6,788 bases of DNA from Sulfurimonas sp. (GTDB lineage Bacteria > Campylobacterota > Campylobacteria > Campylobacterales > Sulfurimonadaceae), in contig JALSMC010000296.1 in the NCBI GenBank assembly GCA_026987995.1, positions 1 through 6,788 on the forward strand. The letters run 5' to 3'. Every line of letters begins with the position of its first letter. The first letter of the stretch is position 1. The notes below the pieces were generated by a model. It saw nothing but the letters and a program-made list of their open reading frames with translations, made no database searches and was not told the DNA's origin. The position numbers and the translations under genes were made by a program. Below are positions 1 through 5,601 of this stretch, one piece after another.

Positions 1-1365
1 TTTTATGAATTAGGAGTTCAACTTCTTAAAGATAATGGATTCTTAGGTTACATAACATCAAATAAATGGATGCGCTCAAAATATGGAAAAAGCTTACGTA
101 AATATTTATCCAACAAAATTTCTTTAAAAGTATTAATTGATTTGGGAAAGGATATTTTTGATGCAGCAACAGTAGATTCAAATATCTTAATTTTAGAAAA
201 ACAAAAAGTAAATCATCATAATTGTAGAGCTGTGGATATTTCTAATGAAAAAGAGTTTTCAGATTTTGATGAATATTTAAATAATAGTATTACGATAAAA
301 CACTTTTCTGAGGATAATTGGATTATTCTTAATCAAATGGAAATACAAATAAATAAGAAAATAGAGAATAAAGGAATAGCTTTAAAAGAGTGGGACTTAT
401 CTATAAATAGAGGAGTGTTAACTGGCTACAACGAAGCTTTTCTTGTAACTAAAGAAATTAAAGACAGACTAATTAAAGAAGACAAAAGCAGTATCGAAAT
501 ATTAAAACCTATTTTAAGAGGAAGAGATATACAGAGGTATAATCCTGCGTTTGCAGATGTATGGCTAATAGCTACATTTCCATCATTAAAGCTTGATATT
601 GACAACTATCCAGCTATCAAATCCTACTTAGAAAGTTTTGGAAAAAAGATATATCAAATTGGAGAAACTTACCTTGATGAAGATGGATATAAATTAAGAA
701 CAAGAAAAAAGACAAAAAATAAATGGTTTGAGACTCAAGATGCAATTGGCTACTATAAAGATTTTAATAACTCATTGCTCATATGGAAACGTATTGGCTC
801 AATACTAAGATTTTCACTCGGTAAGTTCTATTGTTTAGACAGTACCTGTATATTATCGAGTGACTATAATAAATATTTACTTTGTGTTCTAAATAGTAAA
901 ATGGGGCATTACTTAATGAAGGATGCACCCAAAACTGGAACTGGCGATTTATTAATTAGTGTTCAGGCAATAGAACCACTAAAAATTCCAATAATTGATA
1001 ATCAAGAACCTTTTATCAATAAAGCTGATTTAATGTTAGAGCTTACTCGAAATTCACAAGAAACAAAACAAAACTTCCTAAACGAGCTAGACCTAGAAAA
1101 AATCCCTAAAAAACTCCAAAACTTTGAAGAGTTGGATTTTGATACATTTGTAAAAGAGTACAAAAAAGCTAAAAAGCTAAAGTTTGCCGACAGACTAGAA
1201 GAACGTAACTTCAAAAACGAGTGGCGTTCACTCTTTCTTAACGATGCCTCACAAGCTAAAGAACTCAAAGCACAAATAAACGCAACCGACAAAGAGATAG
1301 ATAAAATGGTCTACGAACTTTATGGACTTAGTGATGATGAGATTAAAATAGTGGAGGGTATTTAA
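1..1365 (+). CDS. Type IIG restriction-modification enzyme, C-terminal part (Eco57I/TaqI-like)
   Basis: The frame is open from base 1, so the first in-frame ATG (70) is internal and the gene starts upstream of the window; 454 codons are visible. Visible residues 1-35 fit the end of an N6-adenine methyltransferase domain: the GYITSNKW element at 16-23, followed by a YGKSLRKYL stretch, normally follows the NPPY catalytic motif, which would lie off the left edge. A TaqI-type target-recognition region follows, with GVLTGYNEAF at 138-147, the LKPILRGRDI element at 168-177 and PKTGTG near 310. The last ~100 residues are a charged, Lys/Glu-rich helical tail. Family members usually combine endonuclease, methyltransferase and target recognition in one polypeptide of about 1000 residues, protecting host DNA by methylation and cutting unmodified DNA. 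Codon usage changes sharply near base 1060. Whether the nuclease part is intact cannot be seen. The family call is firm; the sequence specificity is unknown. Confidence 0.88.
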   Translation, partial: FYELGVQLLKDNGFLGYITSNKWMRSKYGKSLRKYLSNKISLKVLIDLGKDIFDAATVDSNILILEKQKVNHHNCRAVDISNEKEFSDFDEYLNNSITIKHFSEDNWIILNQMEIQINKKIENKGIALKEWDLSINRGVLTGYNEAFLVTKEIKDRLIKEDKSSIEILKPILRGRDIQRYNPAFADVWLIATFPSLKLDIDNYPAIKSYLESFGKKIYQIGETYLDEDGYKLRTRKKTKNKWFETQDAIGYYKDFNNSLLIWKRIGSILRFSLGKFYCLDSTCILSSDYNKYLLCVLNSKMGHYLMKDAPKTGTGDLLISVQAIEPLKIPIIDNQEPFINKADLMLELTRNSQETKQNFLNELDLEKIPKKLQNFEELDFDTFVKEYKKAKKLKFADRLEERNFKNEWRSLFLNDASQAKELKAQINATDKEIDKMVYELYGLSDDEIKIVEGI

Positions 1366-1366
1366 T

Positions 1367-1480
1367 ATGGCTAAAAACATAACTGGAAATCAAGATGAAA
1401 AGCATCCAAATCACACTACTACTAAAATTAATGGTAAAGAATATGTAAAAGCAACTCATAACTTACACATATATGGGTAA
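1367..1480 (+). CDS. Small 37-residue protein, possibly a shortened DUF3892-like protein
   Basis: This short frame starts one base after the restriction enzyme's stop and is preceded by GGAGGG (1353-1358), 8 nt before the ATG, the best Shine-Dalgarno match seen in the window. The peptide begins MAKNITGNQ and contains KHPNH followed by INGKEYV, then ends in HNLHIYG. It is basic and polar, with no membrane segment or signal peptide. From memory, the start and the KHPNH..NGxxYV elements recall small proteins of the DUF3892 group, but the middle section usual there (around a YTIPGRG-like motif) is absent, so it may be an internally deleted remnant. Its position suggests translational coupling to the restriction enzyme. 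Function unknown. It could also be a non-functional fragment; the strong ribosome binding site argues for translation. Confidence 0.5.
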   Translation: MAKNITGNQDEKHPNHTTTKINGKEYVKATHNLHIYG

Positions 1481-1540
1481 TGTGGGGAAAACAAGAAAAT
1501 ATGTCACCATGCCATACTATTTAAAGAAAGCAACTTTTTA

Positions 1541-1575
1541 TATTATGATGTTTAAAAATATCAAGGATAACTACA
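1541..1575 (+). promoter_or_regulatory. Candidate dinD promoter -10 and ribosome binding site
   Basis: The 95-base gap between the small ORF and dinD holds TATTAT (1541-1546), preceded by a T-run, and AAGGA (1563-1567) 8 nt before the dinD ATG. No convincing -35 is seen, which is common for the housekeeping promoters of Campylobacterota. No CTGT-N8-ACAG LexA-type box is present. The ribosome binding site is solid; the promoter is tentative. Confidence 0.35.
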
Positions 1576-2418
1576 ATGAATGACAATATAGAACAAACAC
1601 ATCATAAATCATTTGAAGATATTAAACAGATAGATAAAGACGGCAATGAATTTTGGTATGCTAGAGCTTTAGGGAAACTACTTGGGTATAGTGACTTTAG
1701 AAACTTCAAAAATGTAATTGAAAAGGCTAAAGAAGCTTGTACTAATAGTGGGCAAAATATTTTAGACCACCTCGTTGAAGTCAACGAGGTGGTATTAGGT
1801 GGTTCAGGTGTAGCAAACCCTTACCCATCTTTTGCACTTTCTCGATATGCTTGTTACCTTATAGTTCAAAATGCTGACCCATCAAAACCCATAGTAGCAA
1901 ATGGACAGACATACTTTGCCCTCCAAACAAGACGACAAGAGTTAAAAGATGATGAGCTGTTTATGCAACTTAAAGAAGATCAAAAAAGATTCTTTTTGAG
2001 AAATGAGCTTAAAGAACATAATAAACAGCTTGTAGATACAGCATTTAAATCTGGAGTACAAACATCATTGGACTTTGCAATATTTCAGAATCATGGCTAT
2101 AAAGGTCTATATGGTGGACTTGATGCAAAAGGTATTCATCAGAAAAAAGGACTTAAAAAGTCTCATAAAATACTTGACTATATGGGAAGTACAGAACTTG
2201 CTGCTAATCTTTTTCGTGCAACACAAGCAGAAGAAAAACTTAAAAAAGATGGAGTGAATGATAAACATACTGCAAATCAAACGCATCATGAAGTAGGAAG
2301 AGTAGTAAGACAAACTATAAAAGAATTGGGTGGAACGATGCCAGAAGATTTAGATGTTCCAAGTAAAGGCATAGCTAAGATAGAAAAAGAGCAAAAAATC
2401 TCAGAAAAAAAAGAGTAA
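1576..2418 (+). CDS. dinD: DNA damage-inducible protein D (DinD)
   Basis: The 280-residue product is close in length to E. coli DinD (about 274) and aligns along its whole length by eye. The N-terminal BRO-type region (1-100) carries FWYARALGKLLGYSDFRNF (residues 26-44) and SRYACYLIVQNADPSKP. The central part has the family blocks GQTYFALQTRRQEL and FFLRNELKEHNKQL, then FAIFQNHGYKGLYGG, GSTELAANLFRATQ and VRQTIKELGGTMPEDL. The tail is Lys/Glu-rich. E. coli DinD is SOS-induced and inhibits RecA-mediated strand exchange; it acts in the cytoplasm. Here no LexA-like box precedes the gene, so SOS control is doubtful. The ATG is supported by AAGGA at 1563-1567. Codons 64-73 form a perfect DNA hairpin. 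The neighbouring restriction gene suggests a defence or accessory setting. Identity is very secure; the role in this organism is inferred. Confidence 0.93.
   Translation: MNDNIEQTHHKSFEDIKQIDKDGNEFWYARALGKLLGYSDFRNFKNVIEKAKEACTNSGQNILDHLVEVNEVVLGGSGVANPYPSFALSRYACYLIVQNADPSKPIVANGQTYFALQTRRQELKDDELFMQLKEDQKRFFLRNELKEHNKQLVDTAFKSGVQTSLDFAIFQNHGYKGLYGGLDAKGIHQKKGLKKSHKILDYMGSTELAANLFRATQAEEKLKKDGVNDKHTANQTHHEVGRVVRQTIKELGGTMPEDLDVPSKGIAKIEKEQKISEKKE
1766..1793 (+). repeat. Perfect inverted repeat inside dinD (13-bp arms, 2-base loop)
   Basis: ACCACCTCGTTGA (1766-1778) and its exact reverse complement (1781-1793) flank AG. It encodes dinD residues 64-73 and uses codons unusual for the gene (CTC, GTC, GAG, GTG). 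A 7-base direct repeat AGGTGGT (1787-1793 and 1797-1803) overlaps its right edge. Confidence 0.85.
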
Positions 2419-2451
2419 ACCGTGACAAATTATCACAGTTTACTCTTTCTT
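2410..2451 (+). terminator. Rho-independent terminator overlapping the dinD stop codon
   Basis: Arms 2410-2425 and 2433-2448 pair at 15 of 16 positions (one C/A mismatch) around a 7-base loop, and the stem ends in TTTCTT. The dinD stop (2416-2418) lies within the left arm. The A-run on the left (2405-2412) would give a U-tract to a minus-strand transcript, so it could work in both directions. It most likely ends the restriction gene-dinD transcript. Confidence 0.75.
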
Positions 2452-2455
2452 ATAT

Positions 2456-2478
2456 ACTGTCCGAAGAAATCGGACAGT
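2456..2478. repeat. Second perfect inverted repeat downstream of dinD
   Basis: ACTGTCCGA (2456-2464) and TCGGACAGT (2470-2478) are exact reverse complements around AGAAA. The stem is more GC-rich than its surroundings and no T-tract follows on either strand, so it does not look like a simple terminator. It could be a protein-binding site upstream of pdxA or the edge of a mobile segment. Confidence 0.7.
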
Positions 2479-2560
2479 TGAAAAAGACTAATCTTGCTAA
2501 AATAGCAAAAAAATAAGTTGTAACTAGTTTAAATGCTAAAAAGATACTTGAAGGTAAGAA

Positions 2561-2611
2561 ATGACAATAACAAAAATTCAGGATAGGGAAATACAAAATG
2601 CCGAGTCTTAA
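2561..2611 (+). other. Possible 16-codon upstream ORF overlapping the pdxA start
   Basis: ATG at 2561 has GAAGG (2550-2554) 6 nt upstream and runs 16 codons to a TAA at 2609-2611, 14 bases past the first base of the pdxA start codon and in another frame. It may be a leader peptide coupled to pdxA, the vestige of an older gene start, or chance. Its length alone supports nothing. Confidence 0.2.
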
Positions 2612-3536
2612 CACTATAGCCATAAGTGTTGGTGATTTAAATGGTGTAGGTATAGAGATATTACTAAAATCCCATGAAGAAATAAGTAAACTCTGTAATC
2701 CAATTTACTGTATAAATACAAACTTACTAACACAAGCAGCAAAACTTTTAAATGTGAGTATTCCAGATGACTTTACACTTCAAGAAGTCTCTGGCTGGTT
2801 TGAAATACAAGCTGGAGTTGTAAACGCAGAGTCTGGTCGTTACTCTTATGACTCTTTTATGGTAGGTATAAAACTCTGTGAAGAGAAAAAAGCGGATGGT
2901 ATTGTTACTATGCCTATACATAAAGAAGCTTGGATGATGGCTGGTTTAGAGTATAAGGGGCATACAGACCTACTTCGTAAGCATTTTAATGCTGAGGCAA
3001 TTATGATGCTTGGGTGTCCTGAGATGTTTGTAGCACTTGTGACAGAGCATATTCCACTTCGAGAAGTGACACAAAAGGTGACATATAAATTTCTCAAGCA
3101 GTTTTTACTAGACCTCTATGCTTCACTCTCACTAAGAGAGGCTGAGAAGATAGCAGTGCTGGGTATTAACCCTCATGCAGGAGATAATGGAGTGCTTGGG
3201 CATGAAGATATGCGAGTACTTAAAGCTATTAAAAGTGCCAACAAAAAGCTTGGCATAGAGTGTTTTGAAGGCCCTATCGTTCCTGATGTGGCATTTACTC
3301 CTCATGTCCGTTGTAATTACAATCACTTTGTAGCCATGTACCATGACCAAGGTTTAGCACCACTTAAAGCGCTATACTTTGATGAGAGTGTAAATATCTC
3401 TCTGAACTTACCAATTGTTAGAACATCAGTAGACCACGGTACCGCGTTTGATATCGCCTACCAAGGTAAAGCTAAAACACTCTCCTTTATAAATGCAGTA
3501 AAGAGTGCAATCCAACTTAACACAAGGAAAATATAA
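2598..3536 (+). CDS. pdxA: 4-hydroxythreonine-4-phosphate dehydrogenase PdxA
   Basis: The 312-residue cytoplasmic enzyme oxidises 4-phosphohydroxy-L-threonine with NAD; the decarboxylated product, 3-amino-2-oxopropyl phosphate, is joined by PdxJ to deoxyxylulose phosphate to give pyridoxine 5'-phosphate. The N-terminal SVGDLNGVGIE block (10-20) is the family signature. Metal-binding histidines are seen in GHTDLL (H122), NPHAGDNG (H193) and MYHDQGLAP (H249), and RTSVDHGTAFD (275-285) closes the active site. Length is slightly below E. coli PdxA (329) with no domain missing. The ATG is supported by AGGGA (2585-2589), 8 nt upstream. It overlaps the next gene by one base. In Campylobacter and Helicobacter pdxJ lies next to pdxA; here the gene upstream is dinD, so pdxJ is either elsewhere or beyond the accessory block. 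No clear promoter was found in the 179 bases upstream. Confidence 0.96.
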   Translation: MPSLNTIAISVGDLNGVGIEILLKSHEEISKLCNPIYCINTNLLTQAAKLLNVSIPDDFTLQEVSGWFEIQAGVVNAESGRYSYDSFMVGIKLCEEKKADGIVTMPIHKEAWMMAGLEYKGHTDLLRKHFNAEAIMMLGCPEMFVALVTEHIPLREVTQKVTYKFLKQFLLDLYASLSLREAEKIAVLGINPHAGDNGVLGHEDMRVLKAIKSANKKLGIECFEGPIVPDVAFTPHVRCNYNHFVAMYHDQGLAPLKALYFDESVNISLNLPIVRTSVDHGTAFDIAYQGKAKTLSFINAVKSAIQLNTRKI

Positions 3537-4171
3537 TGAGTCAAGAAAAAACATTTGCTCAGGCAATGGCGTTTAGACACGCTTGTAAAGTCTTCGATGA
3601 AACAAAAAAAATCACTAAACAAGATATGCTTACAATCTTAGAAGCAGGACGAACATCACCCTCTTCTTTTGGAATGGAGGCTTGGAAGTTTGTTGTCATC
3701 ACTAACGAAGAGTTAAAAGCGAAACTTCGCCCTGCTTGTTGGGATCAAGTGCAAGTCACTTCATGTTCGCACTTAGTAATAGTTCTAGCAGGTATTGACT
3801 CTCTTAAGCCTGAGAGTGGAGAGGTAGAGAAACGTTTTGCCCGTCGTGATATGCCACAAGAGAACTTAGACTTTTACCTTGGTCTTTATGCAAGTCACTT
3901 AGAAAAAACTCTTAGCTCGGATGAAAACATCTACTCTTGGAGTGCAAGACAGACTTATATTGCTCTTGGAAATATGATGACCTGCGCGGCTACTTTAGGT
4001 ATAGACTCTTGCCCTATTGAAGGCTATGAAAAAGAGAAAGTTGAAGAAATTTTAGGGCTTGATAGTTCAAAATACCAACTCTCAGTTGTTTTACCGTTTG
4101 GATATAGAGTAAATGAGCAGTCTACACAACTAAGACTACCTTTAGAAGATGTAGTAGAGTTTATAGACTAA
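3536..4171 (+). CDS. NfsB-like NAD(P)H-dependent flavin nitroreductase
   Basis: The 211 residues match the nitroreductase fold in length and motifs. RHACKVFD (14-21) is the phosphate-binding start of the FMN site; SPSSFGMEAWKF (41-52) corresponds to the PSS..QPW block; SWSARQTYIALGNMM (134-148) forms the dimer and FMN interface; PIEGYE (160-165) is typical of the NfsB branch, and PFGYR (187-191) ends the core. Such enzymes are cytoplasmic homodimers that use NAD(P)H to reduce nitroaromatics, quinones or other electron acceptors; the natural substrate is not readable from sequence. The start codon shares a base with the pdxA stop (TAATG) and has AAGGA (3524-3528) 7 nt upstream, so the two are one transcription unit and probably translationally coupled. 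Alternative roles such as flavin or enone reduction are possible. Confidence 0.9.
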   Translation: MSQEKTFAQAMAFRHACKVFDETKKITKQDMLTILEAGRTSPSSFGMEAWKFVVITNEELKAKLRPACWDQVQVTSCSHLVIVLAGIDSLKPESGEVEKRFARRDMPQENLDFYLGLYASHLEKTLSSDENIYSWSARQTYIALGNMMTCAATLGIDSCPIEGYEKEKVEEILGLDSSKYQLSVVLPFGYRVNEQSTQLRLPLEDVVEFID

Positions 4172-4174
4172 ACG

Positions 4175-4858
4175 CTACTTCTTTTTGAAGATAAGCAGTG
4201 TCTTATCTTCTGTGTCATAGAGTGAAAAAGTCTGTTTTTCTACGAGTTTTAACTTCTCTATCTTTTGAAAAGTTTTTATCTTATGAAAATGTTGAATGAT
4301 AGAGTCTTGATGCTTTATGTAAGAGCCATTTTCTTGTTTCTCAAATAGTGTAAACTGAGTATCAAGTTTATCGTTTTGAAATATTGCATCTACACAAAGA
4401 AACTCATCATCTCTATCTTTACTCATAGTTCCTTCAGCAACATCCTTAAAACCATAGAGTGTATTAATGTCCGCTATTAAAACGCCATCATCGTTAAGTT
4501 TATCCGCCATGGCGTTTAGAAAGTTTACTAGAGTCTCGTTATCCATAAAGTTTAGTACATCAAAAATGCTTACGATTGCATCGTATTTTCCCTCTACATC
4601 ATTCGCGTTTATACACTCAGCATCAAGCCCAGCCTCTAAACACTCGTCTACCATGATAGAGCTCAGGTCTACACCCTTACACTTTACACCATCACTTATC
4701 ATTCGCACCATAAAACCACCACGACCACAACCAACATCAAGGAGAGTCTTAACTTCTTTGTCAGCGAGTTCTGAACGATACAAATCATAAAGAGCTTCGG
4801 TTGCTTCTTCTATGCCTAAAAGGTGTTCTGCTTTTGCATAAAGATCTAAGTTAGTCAT
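4175..4858 (-). CDS. Class I SAM-dependent methyltransferase, substrate unknown
   Basis: The 227-residue protein has the Rossmann methyltransferase motifs in order: LLDVGCGRGGF (39-49, motif I, SAM-binding glycine loop), GVDLSS (62-67, with the acidic D64 that binds the SAM ribose), a motif near 91-103 reading YDAIVSIFDVLNF, and GVLIADINT (125-133). The C-terminal third is richer in Lys, Phe and Gln and probably shapes the substrate site. No nucleic-acid-binding domain or catalytic signature for a known target is seen, so small molecule, protein or lipid substrates all remain open. It overlaps the hisG 3' end by 8 nt and lacks an evident ribosome binding site, so translation probably depends on coupling to hisG. 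It converges on the nitroreductase gene with 3 bases between stops. Confidence 0.85.
   Translation of the reverse strand: MTNLDLYAKAEHLLGIEEATEALYDLYRSELADKEVKTLLDVGCGRGGFMVRMISDGVKCKGVDLSSIMVDECLEAGLDAECINANDVEGKYDAIVSIFDVLNFMDNETLVNFLNAMADKLNDDGVLIADINTLYGFKDVAEGTMSKDRDDEFLCVDAIFQNDKLDTQFTLFEKQENGSYIKHQDSIIQHFHKIKTFQKIEKLKLVEKQTFSLYDTEDKTLLIFKKK
4187..4210. repeat. Hairpin at the convergent junction, candidate 3'-end structure
   Basis: GAAGATAAG (4187-4195) and CTTATCTTC (4202-4210) are perfect 9-bp arms around a 6-base loop. It lies inside the methyltransferase 3' coding end and just after the nitroreductase stop. No U-tract follows on either strand, so it is at best an atypical terminator or transcript-end stabiliser for the two converging genes. 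Confidence 0.4.
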
Positions 4859-5474
4859 TTTCTGCTTTTATTACTTTGTTTATTTTTTCATAAATATCTA
4901 GTACTTCATCTTTTTTTGCGATGTAAGAGTTTTTATTTGCTATGAGGTAAGTTGAGCTTGTCATGATGTCTTGTACTACTTCAAGACCATTTTGCTTCAT
5001 CGTAGCACCCGTTTCTACTACATCTACTATCATATCTGCAAGACCTATAAGAGGGGCGAGTTCAACTGAACCGTTAAGTTTAATGATTTCTACACTTACA
5101 GCACGTTCTTCAAAGTAGCGTTTCGTAATGTTTACCATTTTAGAAGCTACTTTTAACTCAGGCTTGCTAAGGTCTAACTTCTCCCCTACTTTCATACCAA
5201 TAGAGACTTTACAAACACCGCGTTTAAGATCAAGTAGACGTACCACATCAAGACCTTGTTCTTCTAAAGTGTCAAGTCCTACTACACCGATGTCAGCTGC
5301 TTGATGAAAAACATATGTCGCAACATCTTGGTTACGAACAAGTAAAAAACGAAAGTTCGGTGTTTCTAAAATGAGTTTTCGATCATCAAATTTAAATCCA
5401 TCTCCAAAGAGTGTTTCAAATATTTCTAGTGTTTCTTTAGCGATACGACCTTTTGGAAGTGCAACTGTTAGCAT
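4851..5474 (-). CDS. hisG: ATP phosphoribosyltransferase, short form (HisG)
   Basis: HisG catalyses the first step of histidine synthesis, condensing ATP with PRPP to phosphoribosyl-ATP. The start ALPKGRI (5-11), GVVGLDTLEE (63-72) and the PRPP-binding region DVVETGATMKQNGL (151-164) are all present. At 207 residues it lacks the C-terminal ACT-like regulatory domain of the ~300-residue long form. Short HisG proteins work as a hetero-octamer with the HisRS-like subunit HisZ, which carries histidine feedback; no hisZ lies in this window. The ATG has AAAGG (5486-5482) 7 nt upstream. A large palindrome and a consensus TATAAT lie just upstream, so this gene probably has its own promoter and a structured leader. 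The downstream methyltransferase overlaps it by 8 nt. Confidence 0.96.
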   Translation of the reverse strand: MLTVALPKGRIAKETLEIFETLFGDGFKFDDRKLILETPNFRFLLVRNQDVATYVFHQAADIGVVGLDTLEEQGLDVVRLLDLKRGVCKVSIGMKVGEKLDLSKPELKVASKMVNITKRYFEERAVSVEIIKLNGSVELAPLIGLADMIVDVVETGATMKQNGLEVVQDIMTSSTYLIANKNSYIAKKDEVLDIYEKINKVIKAEND

Positions 5475-5490
5475 AGTTTAGCCTTTGTTT

Positions 5491-5542
5491 AAGTAAGAAG
5501 GCATAAATAGTTTCATATGAGATTATTTATGCCTTCTTACTT
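5491..5542. repeat. 52-bp near-perfect palindrome in the hisG leader
   Basis: Arms 5491-5509 and 5524-5542 are exact 19-bp reverse complements (left arm AAGTAAGAAGGCATAAATA). The inner bases continue the symmetry through a central CATATG, so 24 of 26 base positions per half match and the other two form G-U pairs in RNA. On the plus strand it ends in TTTTT (5541-5545), as a terminator would, but no plus-strand gene reads into it. On the minus strand it fills the predicted hisG leader and ends four bases before the Shine-Dalgarno. Confidence 0.9.
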
Positions 5543-5546
5543 TTTC

Positions 5547-5575
5547 ATTATAATTTTCGCATTTTACCCAAAAGA
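5547..5575 (-). promoter_or_regulatory. Candidate hisG promoter with consensus TATAAT
   Basis: Reading leftwards, TATAAT occupies 5552-5547. The -35 region is weak, with TTTTGG ending 15 bases upstream. The predicted transcription start, 6-8 bases downstream, would fall at about 5539-5541, inside the right arm of the palindrome. The ATTATAAT box is itself self-complementary, so a plus-strand TATAAT (5549-5554) also exists. Confidence 0.5.
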
Positions 5576-5601
5576 GACTCAAAAACTGCTAAAGCCAAAA
5601 C

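Noticed and set aside
1002..1292. Minus-strand open frame opposite the restriction gene
   Set aside because: Ser/Phe-rich translation expected from the complement of a Lys/Glu-rich coding region; no ribosome site or family resemblance.
1576..2418. Phage antirepressor or Bro-N protein as evidence for a prophage
   Set aside because: The full-length match to DinD, including its central and C-terminal blocks, makes DinD the better call, and no phage genes are nearby.
2457..2477. CTGT...ACAG resembling a LexA box near dinD
   Set aside because: The spacing is 13 bases instead of 8, it lies downstream of dinD, and no such box lies in the dinD promoter region.
2494..2508. Small hairpin TTGCTA-AAA-TAGCAA upstream of pdxA
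   Set aside because: The stem is only 6 bp and AT-rich. On the plus strand an A-run follows, and on the minus strand the T-run precedes the stem, so it is not a terminator.
2533..2586. 17-codon ORF starting at 2533
   Set aside because: No ribosome binding site and low-complexity Asn/Lys content typical of chance reading in AT-rich DNA.
4467..4790. Plus-strand open frame opposite the methyltransferase
   Set aside because: Complement of the SAM-binding domain coding region; Ser/Thr/Pro-rich and without motifs.
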